DNA of 31,459 nt from Thiomicrorhabdus sp965603495 (GCA_965603495.1 CBFDDF010000014.1:1-31459), one strand, 5' to 3'. Positions 8,812 to 17,694 are shown, numbered from the stretch's first letter. Program-made: numbers and translations. The notes: generated by a model not told the origin, from the sequence alone.

Positions 8812-11800
8812 TAAGGCAGTTTCACTTTAAACCAGACTGAATAGAGCGCGGGTAAAAACAGCAGCGTTAATATTGTGCCCACACCGATTCCACCAATCAA
8901 TACAAACGCCATCGGCCCCCAGAAGGTCGAGGTTGTTAGCGGAATAAATGCTAACATCGCCGCAATAGCGGTTAAAAGTACTGGCCGAGCACGACGAATA
9001 GTGGCATCAATGACCGCTTCAGCTGGCGCAAATCCTTGCTTCAGATGGTCATCAATCTGCCCAGTAAGAATCAGCGTATTACGCATTAAGATGCCCGCTA
9101 AACCGATTAAACCCAAGTTGGCCACAAAACCGAATGGTTGATTGAATAAGGTCATTGCCAATACCGCACCGATCAAACCCAAAGGCGCGGTAACAATTAC
9201 CATAAATAGACTGCTAAAGGACTTCACCAGTAACATAATGAGCAGGGTCATTCCCAAAATCATCAATGGCACCTTAGCTTTAATCGAGTTTTGCGCCTTA
9301 CTCGACTCTTCAACCGAGCCACCCACATCAATGCGGTAACCAAAGGGTAGGGCATCCAGTAACGGCTGCATCTGTGCTTGAATCAATTGTGTTGCCACGG
9401 GCGGTTGCATGCCTGGAATGACATTGCTATTGACGGCAATAAACAGTTCTCGATTTCTACGTTCAAGTAATGGCTCTTCGTAAACCACGTTGAGTTTAGC
9501 AATCTGTTCCAATGGTAAGCTTTCACCCTGCTGAGTTTTAATCAGCAAGCTACCTAACTCATCGACATTAAAGCGACTGGCTTCATCTGCTCGCATGACC
9601 ACACTCACCGTACGAATCTGCTCACGCACTTGCACCACTGGCACACCTTGTAACTGAGCTTGCAGTTGCTGAGTGACATCCTGCATGGTTAAACCCAATT
9701 GCATCAAACGCGTTCTATCTGCATTCAGGCTTAAGGTTGGGACACGATCACCCCATTGCAAATGCGGATCAAGCGCAAAGTCCTGTTGCCCAATAATGGT
9801 TTTTAATTGATTGGCAATGCGGCGCAACTCATTGGCATCAGGTCCCACCACTCTAAAGGTGACAGGCCAAACGACTGGCGGCCCAAACAGTAATGAATGC
9901 ACTCTGACGCGTGCTTCTGGGAACATGCCTTCCTGCACCTGCAGTTGCAACTTAGCCTGTAAGCGATCGCGAGCCGCCGCATCCTGGGTGACCACGATAA
10001 TCTTGGCGAATGCTGGATTCGGCAGTTCAGGGTTTAACGCCAAGAAGAATCGGGGCGCGCCGCGACCGACATAAGAAGAGAGCGACTTAACCTCTTCCTG
10101 GCCATTAATCAGTGCTTCAAACCGCTTGGTGACCGCATCGGTGACTTTAATGCCAGTCCCTTCAGGTAGATAGATGTCCACCATCAGCTCAGGACGATCC
10201 GAACTTGGAAAGAATTGCTTAACCACCACCTTATTCATACCGACGACAGCTATTATGAATACCGCCAAGGTTAAAAGGACGACGATCAATTTATGGCGAA
10301 CACAGCCTGTAATAACTTTTCTTAAAAAACGATAGAACGGCGTGTCATAAATATTCACCGCTGCCGCTGAATTCTCTGACATGTTATGGGTTTTATACGA
10401 GATGTTCTTCAATAACTTCACACCAAGATAAGGCGTAAAGTAGACGGCAACAATCCAAGAGGCGATGAGCGCAATGCCCAAGACCCAGAAAATATTACCG
10501 GCATATTCGCCGACTCGAGATTCCGCCAAACCGATTGGCACAAAACCGACCACGGTGACCAAGGTACCGACTAACATTGGTGCGGCCGTCACAGTCCAAG
10601 AGTAAGCGGCGGCTTTGACTTTATCCATCCCCTCTTCCATTTTGACGAGCATCATCTCAATCGCAATAATCGCATCATCCACCAGCAAGCCTAGAGAAAT
10701 AATCAAGGCCCCTAAGGTAATTCGGTCAAAGTTCAAACCTTGCAGGTACATAAACAGAAAGGTCATTGCCAATGTTAATGGTACCGCTAAAGCCACAATT
10801 AAGCCGGCACGTAACCCCAAGGCGATTAGACTGACGAACAGCACTACAGCCAAAGCCGTGACAAACTTTACCTGAAAGGTACTGACCGCACCGTGAATGG
10901 CATCAGCCTGATTGGTGATCTTGTCTAAGGTCACACCCAAAGGCAGTTGCTGCTGATAATCGGCTTCAAAGGTGATTAGGTTCTTCTCTAATTCTAGGCC
11001 ATCAGTCGAAGGCGACATCACCACCCCTAAAATCAGGGTTTCTTGGCCCTTGTCTCTGACTAAAAAGCTTGGTGGGTTTTCGTAACCGCGCGTAACTTCC
11101 GCCAGCTCTTGTAAAGCAACCACATGACCCCCTAATCGAATCGGCAGCGTTTTAATTTCTTCGACAGTATCGACAGAGCGGGATGATTCTAGCTTACTGC
11201 GGAGATACAAACGTGGGCCGGCGGTTTCAATAAAACCCGCATCCGTGACACTTAATTGCGCGTTAATCGCTTGCTGAACACTCGTAAGGTCAAATCCTCG
11301 TAAAGCCAGGACTTGCTGATTGATATCAATATAGATGCGTTGCGGCTGTTCCCCAATCAAAGTGACCTTTTTGACACCTTGTACCTGGCGTAAGGCAATC
11401 TGCATCTTATCCGCTTCAAGCACCAACTTTTCTTGCGGCCATTCTGGTGCGGTCAAACTATAAAGCGTGAAGAAAACATCTTCAAAATCATCATTAAAAA
11501 AAGGGCCTTGCACACCTTGTGGTAGAGACAAAGACGCATCACCTAAACGCTTACGCACTTGATAATACAAATCTTGTGCAATGCCTTTTGGCGTGCTGTC
11601 CGCAAAAGTGACAATCATATCCACTTGACCGGCACGTGACTTGGTTTCTACTCGGTCGAAATAGAGGATTTCTTCGAGCTTTTTCTCTAATGGATCTGCG
11701 ACTTGATCTTGCATTTCTTGTGCGGTGGCACCAGGCCAACTCGCACTGACCAACATGGTGTTTAAATTAAAACTCGGATCTTCGGCGCGCCCCATGCTTA

Positions 11801-11897
11801 AAAAGGCATAAATACCGGCAATGGCGATAATTAAAATAAAATACAGCGTCAGCGAACGTTCTTTCACCGCATAGGCAGAGACATTCCAGCGATTCAT
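8811..11897 (-). CDS. RND efflux pump, inner-membrane transporter (second system)
   Basis: Second RND-superfamily proton-driven exporter, 1028 residues, full length. It has an N-terminal helix (about 17-34), the motif FLSMGRAEDPSF seen in a separate HAE1 branch from AcrB, and twelve expected membrane helices. Helix 4 keeps the proton-relay pair Asp407-Asp408 (LGLLVDDAIIAIE). In helix 10 the AcrB lysine position is an arginine (LAGILMRNTLILTG), a substitution I believe is common in this branch rather than a defect. It overlaps the adaptor stop by 4 bp and the yigZ start by 1 bp, so adaptor, pump and yigZ form one coupled operon. It differs strongly from the neighbouring pump at 3576-6929, so the two systems are not a recent tandem duplication. 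The substrate is unknown. Confidence 0.93.
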   Translation of the reverse strand: MNRWNVSAYAVKERSLTLYFILIIAIAGIYAFLSMGRAEDPSFNLNTMLVSASWPGATAQEMQDQVADPLEKKLEEILYFDRVETKSRAGQVDMIVTFADSTPKGIAQDLYYQVRKRLGDASLSLPQGVQGPFFNDDFEDVFFTLYSLTAPEWPQEKLVLEADKMQIALRQVQGVKKVTLIGEQPQRIYIDINQQVLALRGFDLTSVQQAINAQLSVTDAGFIETAGPRLYLRSKLESSRSVDTVEEIKTLPIRLGGHVVALQELAEVTRGYENPPSFLVRDKGQETLILGVVMSPSTDGLELEKNLITFEADYQQQLPLGVTLDKITNQADAIHGAVSTFQVKFVTALAVVLFVSLIALGLRAGLIVALAVPLTLAMTFLFMYLQGLNFDRITLGALIISLGLLVDDAIIAIEMMLVKMEEGMDKVKAAAYSWTVTAAPMLVGTLVTVVGFVPIGLAESRVGEYAGNIFWVLGIALIASWIVAVYFTPYLGVKLLKNISYKTHNMSENSAAAVNIYDTPFYRFLRKVITGCVRHKLIVVLLTLAVFIIAVVGMNKVVVKQFFPSSDRPELMVDIYLPEGTGIKVTDAVTKRFEALINGQEEVKSLSSYVGRGAPRFFLALNPELPNPAFAKIIVVTQDAAARDRLQAKLQLQVQEGMFPEARVRVHSLLFGPPVVWPVTFRVVGPDANELRRIANQLKTIIGQQDFALDPHLQWGDRVPTLSLNADRTRLMQLGLTMQDVTQQLQAQLQGVPVVQVREQIRTVSVVMRADEASRFNVDELGSLLIKTQQGESLPLEQIAKLNVVYEEPLLERRNRELFIAVNSNVIPGMQPPVATQLIQAQMQPLLDALPFGYRIDVGGSVEESSKAQNSIKAKVPLMILGMTLLIMLLVKSFSSLFMVIVTAPLGLIGAVLAMTLFNQPFGFVANLGLIGLAGILMRNTLILTGQIDDHLKQGFAPAEAVIDATIRRARPVLLTAIAAMLAFIPLTTSTFWGPMAFVLIGGIGVGTILTLLFLPALYSVWFKVKLP

Positions 11898-13021
11898 TCT
11901 GCAGACTCCCGCACCACTTGGCCTTCACTCAGAAGATGCACGCCTAAAACAACAATGCTATTCACCTCACTAAAATCACCGTCCACAGCACTTACCCAAG
12001 CGGAAGATTCGGATAAAGCGCTCACTTTAACGGCCTTTCTATAAACCTTACCCTGCTTGACGATCCAGACAGAGACGAAATCCCCCTGCTCATATAACGC
12101 ACTGTTCGGCACTTTGACTAAATTGGATGGCTCCGCAAAAGTTAGTTTGGCAGTCTGCCCCAAGCTTAAGCTGTCAAATGCCGATGATGCATTCATAGTG
12201 GCATCTTCAACAGCCGATTGCAGCGTATATCGGGCTTCCCAAGTACGACTCAGCGGATCTGCTTGAATCGCCAACTCTCTCAAACTTGCGGTAAATCTCT
12301 GGGCAGAACCTGACAAACTGACATCCGCTTTTTCAGGAAAATTCTGCAGACGACTTTCCGGAATCTGTACAGTCACTTCACGATGCCCTGCCAATGCAAC
12401 ACTGGCAACCGCTTGACCTGCCGTGACCACTTCACCGGCTTCTGTTTGAATGCTTGTTATCTTACCCAGGCCTGGTGACTTTAAAACGGTGTAATTTAAT
12501 TGGTTTTGCGCTTGCTGGGCTTGTAAACGTAAAGTACGCAACTTTGCTTCTAACACTGTGACCTGGTTTTCGGCCTGATCCACCGCTTGTTGACTGGTTA
12601 AGTTACGTTTAATGAGTTTTTTGAGACGGGACAGTTCAGATAAAGCGAACTCGATATCAGATTGAGTGGCTTTCACATTGGCCATGGCGACATCGCGAGC
12701 CAACTCAAAATCACTTGGATCTAAACGATATAGCACTTGGTTGGCAGTGATGGTATCGCCTGAATTCACCAGGCGCTCCCTGACTTTGCCATTAATCTGA
12801 AATGCAATCTCTGAGGTATAACGTGCCACCAACGTGCCAGTCAGACTCCACGAAGAGTGCATTTCAGTTTGATTAGCTAAAACCAAGGTTTTAACCACAG
12901 GAATAATCGGCGTAGAGTCAGCATTTTCATCTTGGCAAGCGGACAAGAATGACAAGCTCAGAAGCAATGGCAGAGTCATAAGAACCGTTTTAAAGGTGTG
13001 ATCAAATCGAGTTAGCTTCAT
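11894..13021 (-). CDS. RND efflux adaptor lipoprotein (membrane fusion protein)
   Basis: Periplasmic adaptor of the second RND system, 375 residues. The N-terminus is a lipoprotein signal: basic start, hydrophobic core and the lipobox LSAC with Cys29, so it should be lipid-anchored in the inner membrane. The order is first lipoyl half (IAFQINGKVRERLVNSGDTI), a helical hairpin with many Gln/Ala heptads (about 95-160), second lipoyl half (TVLKSPGLGKITSIQTEAGEVV), then beta-barrel and membrane-proximal domains. The stop overlaps the pump ATG by 4 bp. The 204-bp region upstream must hold the operon promoter and contains palindrome copy 2. No local regulator gene is present in either efflux operon. 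Confidence 0.92.
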   Translation of the reverse strand: MKLTRFDHTFKTVLMTLPLLLSLSFLSACQDENADSTPIIPVVKTLVLANQTEMHSSWSLTGTLVARYTSEIAFQINGKVRERLVNSGDTITANQVLYRLDPSDFELARDVAMANVKATQSDIEFALSELSRLKKLIKRNLTSQQAVDQAENQVTVLEAKLRTLRLQAQQAQNQLNYTVLKSPGLGKITSIQTEAGEVVTAGQAVASVALAGHREVTVQIPESRLQNFPEKADVSLSGSAQRFTASLRELAIQADPLSRTWEARYTLQSAVEDATMNASSAFDSLSLGQTAKLTFAEPSNLVKVPNSALYEQGDFVSVWIVKQGKVYRKAVKVSALSESSAWVSAVDGDFSEVNSIVVLGVHLLSEGQVVRESAE

Positions 13022-13197
13022 CTCTTGCTTCCTTACTTCTTTAAGTGTCTGAGCCTCTCATAAATGGAGACTGCTTTAGTGGCCAAATTATAGCATTGCC
13101 AAAGCATAACCATAGAATATCAAAGGAATTCAATTAAAAGAGTTACTAGAGCGTGTAGAGAGAGTTTACAGAGATAAAATGAGATACTTTATAAGTT

Positions 13198-13211
13198 GAC
13201 CAGGCCTGGTC
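13198..13211. repeat. GACCAGGCCTGGTC palindrome, copy 2
   Basis: Exact 14-bp core inside a 24-bp perfect inverted repeat (13193-13216; outer arms AAGTT / AACTT). It lies 14 bp after the mnmE stop and about 180 bp upstream of the adaptor gene start. A terminator for mnmE is possible, but the T tract after it on the minus strand is short. Confidence 0.92.
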
Positions 13212-13225
13212 AACTTGGTTTGAAA

Positions 13226-14587
13226 CTATTTACCGATACAAAAAGAGGTAAAAATTCGACCTAATAGATCATCTGAAGTGAAACGTCCGGTGATTTCGGA
13301 TAAGGCTTGTTGAGCCAAACGTAAATCTTCTGCCAGTAGTTCACCAGCCGCAAAACCTTCCAGTTGCTGCTGACCATTTAAGGTCCAAGTCAAGGCTAAC
13401 TCCAAAGCATCTAAATGGCGTTTACGTGCCATAAAAACACCTTCACCCGTTTGTTTAAAACCCATTTCCGTTTTCAAATGGTCTCTTAATAACTCAAGTC
13501 CTAACTTCTGTTTGGCTGATAGCCAAACCACGGTACGCTGCGACTCTGCTTCCACTTCCACCATCGGTGCATGATTGATTAAATCAATCTTATTACGAAT
13601 CAGCGTGACAGGAATATGGGCTGGCAGTCTATCGAGGATAATTTGGTCTTCAGCATGAATCGCTTCACCCGCTTGTAACATCACCAATACGCGGTCAGCA
13701 TTGTCTAAAGCTTGCCAAGCGCGTTCAATGCCGATTTGCTCAACTTGATCAGTGGCTTCGCGTACGCCAGCGGTATCCAAGATATGTAACGGCATGCCGT
13801 CGATATTTATCTCTTCTTTAACGATGTCGCGCGTGGTGCCGGCAATATCGGTGACAATCGCACTCTCTTTACCTGACAATGCATTCAGCAAACTGGACTT
13901 ACCGGCATTGGGACGCCCTAAAATGACCACCGACATACCCTCACGCAGTAAAGCGCCCTGTTTGGCCGATTCAAAGACAGAGTGCAATCTGTCTAAGATA
14001 CCTTGCAGATCTGACGCAACTTTACCGTCCGAAAGAAAATCTATCTCTTCTTCCGGGAAATCAATGGCCGCTTCGACATAGATACGCAAACGAATGGTGG
14101 CCTCAACCAACGCATTAACCTCACGCGAGAAGTCACCTTGCAAAGAACGTAAGGCAGAACGCGCCGCTTGATCCGATGATGAGTCGATTAGATCGGCGAT
14201 GGCTTCAGCTTGTGCTAAATCGAGTTTGTCGTTCATAAAGGCTTGCTTGGAGAACTCACCCGGCTCGGCTAAACGCGCACCGAGTTCAACCACTCGATTC
14301 AATAACCATTGCAAAACCACTGGGCCACCGTGACCTTGAAGTTCCAAGACATCTTCACCGGTAAAGGAGTGTGGATTGGGGAAATACAAGGCGATGCCTT
14401 TGTCTAACACTTCACCTTCTTTACCCAGAAAATCCCCATAAACCGCATAACGTGGTTTGGGCAGCTGACCTAAGACGGCTTCGGCAATCTCAACCACTTT
14501 TTTGCCCGAGACCCTTACAATGCCAACACCTCCTCTTCCGGGGGCGGTGGCAATGGCTGCAATGGTATCTATATTATCGTATTCCAT
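13226..14587 (-). CDS. mnmE: tRNA modification GTPase MnmE
   Basis: With MnmG (not in this window) it installs the 5-carboxymethylaminomethyl-type group on wobble uridine 34 of several tRNAs. The N-terminal tetrahydrofolate-binding domain starts at DTIAAIATAPGRGGVGIVRVSG. The Ras-like G domain is inserted in the helical domain: G1 GRPNAGKS at 224-231, G2 GTTRD at 250-254, G3 DTAG at 271-274, G4 NKID at 332-335. The C-terminus ends FCIGK with the conserved cysteine. Its 453 residues are normal. It is the last gene of the rpmH-rnpA-yidC cluster, separated from the 108-aa gene by about 100 bp containing a strong hairpin, so it may have its own promoter. Confidence 0.98.
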   Translation of the reverse strand: MEYDNIDTIAAIATAPGRGGVGIVRVSGKKVVEIAEAVLGQLPKPRYAVYGDFLGKEGEVLDKGIALYFPNPHSFTGEDVLELQGHGGPVVLQWLLNRVVELGARLAEPGEFSKQAFMNDKLDLAQAEAIADLIDSSSDQAARSALRSLQGDFSREVNALVEATIRLRIYVEAAIDFPEEEIDFLSDGKVASDLQGILDRLHSVFESAKQGALLREGMSVVILGRPNAGKSSLLNALSGKESAIVTDIAGTTRDIVKEEINIDGMPLHILDTAGVREATDQVEQIGIERAWQALDNADRVLVMLQAGEAIHAEDQIILDRLPAHIPVTLIRNKIDLINHAPMVEVEAESQRTVVWLSAKQKLGLELLRDHLKTEMGFKQTGEGVFMARKRHLDALELALTWTLNGQQQLEGFAAGELLAEDLRLAQQALSEITGRFTSDDLLGRIFTSFCIGK

Positions 14588-14644
14588 TTTGAGTCTCGTT
14601 TAAGGATGCTTGAATTCGTAGATTCATTGCAAATACTATAAACA

Positions 14645-14670
14645 AAAAACGCCCATTAAAGGGCGTTTTT
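14645..14670. terminator. bidirectional-looking intrinsic terminator
   Basis: Arms AAAAACGCCC and GGGCGTTTTT pair perfectly around a 6-base loop, with A and T tracts on both sides. It lies just after the stop of the 108-aa gene and before mnmE, so on the minus strand it should end or attenuate the yidC transcript. Confidence 0.85.
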
Positions 14671-14686
14671 CAGAAGGTGATTTGGG

Positions 14687-15013
14687 TTACGCCACGGTTT
14701 TATAAGTGGTGGTTTTCAAATCGGTTATAAAGGCTTTTTGGCCATAAAGCTCAATGGTTCTATCCAAGGTTTTCTTGGATGTAAATGTCATCTCTTCGGC
14801 TTCACCATTGACTTTAAAAGATAAAACATAAAGCGGTTTAGTTGCCACTTCAGCCTTAGCAGCGATCAGAGCAGCCCCTGGTGTTGAAGTTTCTAAGGGG
14901 ATATAACCATCTTTGGTTTTATAGCAGATTGGCTTCATACCATCCGCCACCAAAAAATCTACTTTACCGAACATTGGGTGATCATGCCCTAATTTTTGAT
15001 AAGTTAACTGCAT
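14687..15013 (-). CDS. unrecognised 108-aa protein between yidC and mnmE
   Basis: I do not recognise this protein. It has 108 residues, no signal peptide and no membrane helix. It mixes charged and beta-prone segments (HPMFGKVDFLVADGMKPI, then KPLYVLSFKVNGEAEEMTF), ends in a Thr/Lys-rich tail, and contains a single cysteine (Cys30). It is very likely a real gene: an AAGGAAG ribosome-binding site lies 5-7 bp before the ATG, only 11 bp separate it from the yidC stop, and a strong terminator follows its stop. It would therefore be co-transcribed with yidC. A cytoplasmic role is inferred only from the lack of export signals. Confidence 0.75.
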   Translation of the reverse strand: MQLTYQKLGHDHPMFGKVDFLVADGMKPICYKTKDGYIPLETSTPGAALIAAKAEVATKPLYVLSFKVNGEAEEMTFTSKKTLDRTIELYGQKAFITDLKTTTYKTVA

Positions 15014-15024
15014 GCTATTCTTCC

Positions 15025-16746
15025 TTACGCTTTACTTTTTACAGGGGTATCGTCGCCCTCTGTAATCTTCTTAGTGATATACCACTGCTGAGCAACCGAT
15101 AACATGTTGTTGACAACCCAGTATAGAACCAATCCAGCAGGGAACCATAAGAAGAAGATGGTGAAAATGAACGGTAATAATTTCATTACTTTCTGCTGCA
15201 TCTCATCCATCATCGCTGAAGGATTCAACTTCTGCTGAATGAACATGGTAATCCCCATAATCACCGGTAAGATAAAATATGGATCTTGTGCAGATAGATC
15301 ATCAATCCATAGCATAAACGGTGCTTGACGCATCTCTACTGAATATAAAAGCACCCAGTAAAGTGCGATAAAGACCGGCATCTGGATGAAGATTGGCAAA
15401 CACCCACCCAACGGATTAATCTTCTCTTCTTTATAAAGCTTCATCATCTTCTGCTGGAAGATTACTTTATCATCACCATAGTTCTCTTTAAGTTGCTTCA
15501 GCTTAGGCTGGAACTTCTTAAGACGTGCCATAGAGCGATAACCTGCTTCTGATAATTTGTAGAACAACAGTTTAATCAAAACGGTCAATAGAATGATGGC
15601 AACACCCCAGTTACCGACCACACTGTGAATTTGGTCAAGTAACCAGAAAAGTGGCTCAGCTAGAATCGTTAAGATACCATAATCGATGGTACGTTCTAAG
15701 CCTGGAGCAAGCTCAGATAAGACATCTTGCTTCAAAGGTCCAATGTAGATACTTGAACTTAACAAGCCTGATTGACCGGCCGCTACATTGACCATAGGTT
15801 CAACCACTCCTACCGCATAACGGCCTTCGGTTAATGGCTTAGCATAATAGCTGTTCTGTACATCTTGGTTTGGAATTAACGCCGTTAAGAAGTACTGCTG
15901 GATCATCGCTGCCCAACCACCCGTCACAGCTTTACCAGAAATCGCTTGAGTGTTTAAATCATCAAACGAATGCTTTACGTATTTGTCTTCTGCATTGCCA
16001 TCATAAAGTACTGGGCCTGTGTAGGTGTACATCATGAAGTTATCATCAGGGTTATAAGTGTTGCGCACTAACTGAGAGTAAAGACTCCCTGACCAGGCCT
16101 GGTCAGTTGTATTTTCAACTTTATAATCTACTGCAACTAAGTACTTACCTTTAGTAAAGGTATAAGACTTAGTCACTGTGACGCCATCTTGTGACCAAGT
16201 TAATGGCACGGTCAACGTATCACCCGTCATTTCATAGTGTGACTGTGTCGATTGATAAACCGTTTTATGGGTCGGTGCAGGTAAGGTAGCATCCGCTTGG
16301 GTTGCGATTCCGTTTTGAGCCATATAGATTAACGAGCCGGAATCGCTCATTAATTGATACGCTTTTGAATGATCTTCAGATGCGCCATATTGCAGTAAGT
16401 CTGCCACACGAATATCACCACCGACCGTGTCGATAACAAGATCCAACGTATCGGTTTTCACCATAATACGCTGACCTTGAGAGATATCGTTTTGCAACAT
16501 CGGCACAGCGCTATTACTCACGCTACCAGCATTCGCACCAGGCACATCTGCCGCACCGGTGTTTGAATTAGCCGTTGACGAAACAGTTGCACTCGCAGCT
16601 GCCGTACTATTTGCAACAGGCACCTCATGTTCTGCACTAGCTGCCGCAGTCGACTCTACTTTCTGAGCGGTAAACTGCGTCCATTCAAGCCACATCCACG
16701 TTAACGTAAATGCCAATGCTAACCACCAAAACGATCTCATATTCAT
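15025..16746 (-). CDS. yidC: membrane protein insertase YidC
   Basis: Inner-membrane insertase (YidC/Oxa1/Alb3), acting alone or with SecYEG. 573 residues, with the layout of Gram-negative YidC: N-terminal helix (about 6-20), an Ala/Ser/Thr-rich linker (about 30-80), the large periplasmic beta domain (about 95-330), and the conserved five-helix insertase core starting at WGVAIILLTVLIKLLFY, with the cytoplasmic hairpin RSMARLKKFQPKLKQLKENY and the PLGGCLPIFIQMPVFIALY segment. It follows rnpA by 40 bp, so the small yidD gene usually found between them is absent. Codons 215-218 (Asp-Gln-Ala-Trp) spell an exact GACCAGGCCTGGTC palindrome. An alternative start two codons downstream is possible. Confidence 0.98.
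   Translation of the reverse strand: MNMRSFWWLALAFTLTWMWLEWTQFTAQKVESTAAASAEHEVPVANSTAAASATVSSTANSNTGAADVPGANAGSVSNSAVPMLQNDISQGQRIMVKTDTLDLVIDTVGGDIRVADLLQYGASEDHSKAYQLMSDSGSLIYMAQNGIATQADATLPAPTHKTVYQSTQSHYEMTGDTLTVPLTWSQDGVTVTKSYTFTKGKYLVAVDYKVENTTDQAWSGSLYSQLVRNTYNPDDNFMMYTYTGPVLYDGNAEDKYVKHSFDDLNTQAISGKAVTGGWAAMIQQYFLTALIPNQDVQNSYYAKPLTEGRYAVGVVEPMVNVAAGQSGLLSSSIYIGPLKQDVLSELAPGLERTIDYGILTILAEPLFWLLDQIHSVVGNWGVAIILLTVLIKLLFYKLSEAGYRSMARLKKFQPKLKQLKENYGDDKVIFQQKMMKLYKEEKINPLGGCLPIFIQMPVFIALYWVLLYSVEMRQAPFMLWIDDLSAQDPYFILPVIMGITMFIQQKLNPSAMMDEMQQKVMKLLPFIFTIFFLWFPAGLVLYWVVNNMLSVAQQWYITKKITEGDDTPVKSKA
16091..16104. repeat. GACCAGGCCTGGTC palindrome, copy 3 (inside yidC)
   Basis: Exact 14-bp core within the yidC coding region, extended by two more symmetric pairs (CT / AG). 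It encodes Asp-Gln-Ala-Trp plus the start of a Ser codon in the periplasmic domain. This is the only exact copy found inside a gene. Confidence 0.9.
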
Positions 16747-16786
16747 TGTGAAAACCTTTTAAAGCTATCTTTATTCTTCAAACTAA

Positions 16787-17215
16787 TTAAGCGCGATCTT
16801 TCAGATCACTCTTTTGAATTTTTCGTATCAGGTGCAAAAAGCTCTTATGCAAAGTCTCATTATCGATATCTTGCATACCTTTTCGTCCTAAAACGACAAT
16901 ATCATACCCATTTAACTCTTTCTTATGTAGACGAAATGCTTCTCGAGCCAGTCTTTTTACACGATTTCGCCATACGGCTCGTTGCAATTGCTTTTTTGCA
17001 ATGGCTAAACCCAATCTTGGATAAGATTCGTCATTCGGGCGAACAATAAAAGTCCAATTGCGGTTACCAAACTTTTCGGCTTTTGCAAATACGTGTTGAA
17101 AGTCTTTAGGTGCTAAGATGCGAAGGGATTTCGAAAAACCAAAGTCTGGCTTTTGAGAAGAAAGTAGAGAAGAGGGGGATTCTGAGTGAGTCGATAACTC
17201 GTTATTGGAATTCAT
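16787..17215 (-). CDS. rnpA: ribonuclease P protein component
   Basis: Protein subunit of RNase P, which assists the catalytic RNA in trimming tRNA 5' leaders. The signature RNRVKRLAREAFR is at residues 83-95 in this start choice, after FSKSLRILAPKDFQHVF and the RPRLGLAIAKK-like segment (YPRLGLAIAKK). I chose the ATG at 17215 because GGTGAG lies 4-5 bp before it; an upstream in-frame GTG at 17245 would add ten residues but has no good ribosome-binding site. Either way about 25-35 residues precede the usual family start, a Ser-rich, probably disordered N-terminal extension. It lies downstream of rpmH in the same transcript, 56 bp away (26 bp if GTG is used). Confidence 0.95.
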   Translation of the reverse strand: MNSNNELSTHSESPSSLLSSQKPDFGFSKSLRILAPKDFQHVFAKAEKFGNRNWTFIVRPNDESYPRLGLAIAKKQLQRAVWRNRVKRLAREAFRLHKKELNGYDIVVLGRKGMQDIDNETLHKSFLHLIRKIQKSDLKDRA

Positions 17216-17271
17216 TAACTCACCAGAATTTGGAATCAAGCGCACTAGAGAGTACGCTTAAAACTATAAAG

Positions 17272-17424
17272 TTAACCGACGATCTGGTCGCTTACTGTTA
17301 GGTATTTACGACCTTTAGCACGACGAGCAGCTAATACTTTACGGCCGTTTTTTGTCGCCATACGAGCACGGAAACCGTGAGTACGAGCACGTTTGATAAC
17401 GCTAGGTTGGAATGTACGCTTCAT
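17272..17424 (-). CDS. rpmH: 50S ribosomal protein L34
   Basis: Read directly from the minus strand: MKRTFQPSVIKRARTHGFRA, then RMATKNGRKVLAARRAKGRK and YLTVSDQIVG. The basic L34 fold is unmistakable. The protein has 50 residues; the family usually stops at 44-46, so the last few residues (about DQIVG) are an extension. It is first in the rpmH-rnpA-yidC run and has a well-formed sigma-70-type promoter upstream. Confidence 0.97.
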   Translation of the reverse strand: MKRTFQPSVIKRARTHGFRARMATKNGRKVLAARRAKGRKYLTVSDQIVG

Positions 17425-17471
17425 TTCAATGTTCCTTAAAAATTTCTATTCCGACATCCGGAAAAACGGGG

Positions 17472-17500
17472 ATTATATAGAGTTATCAATAAGAAAACAA
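17472..17500 (-). promoter_or_regulatory. rpmH operon promoter
   Basis: On the minus strand, TTGTTT (17500-17495) and TATAAT (17477-17472) are separated by exactly 17 bp. The -10 box lies about 48 bp upstream of the rpmH start. This is the best-matching sigma-70 promoter in the window. Confidence 0.7.
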
Positions 17501-17665
17501 CATTTCTGTGAAATTAAATATACGGGAAACTGAAACATTAACCCCTTTTCTCTACGTCGCATCCTTTATTCAAACGATAGCTTGTGTTGTCCGTATAGCT
17601 AACTACTACAAATAGTATATTTAGGATTAGTTAATCATATTCAATCTAACCCACTCCATCAACCT

Positions 17666-17694
17666 TAAGATACTAAATGAATTACGGTATGATA
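17666..17694 (+). promoter_or_regulatory. possible promoter of the metallohydrolase gene
   Basis: TTAAGA (17666-17671) and TATGAT (17689-17694) with a 17-bp spacer, 33 bp before the proposed TTG start. The -35 box is a poor match, so this is tentative. Confidence 0.4.

Noticed and set aside
12464..12477. CCAGGCCTGG inside the second adaptor gene, similar to the palindrome core
   Set aside because: Three of the 14 positions differ and the reading frame differs from the other coding copies; likely chance.
8143..13211. The palindrome as a TetR-type operator of the efflux operons
   Set aside because: The same sequence is found near mnmE, recF, gyrB, prk and inside yidC, so it is not specific to efflux genes.
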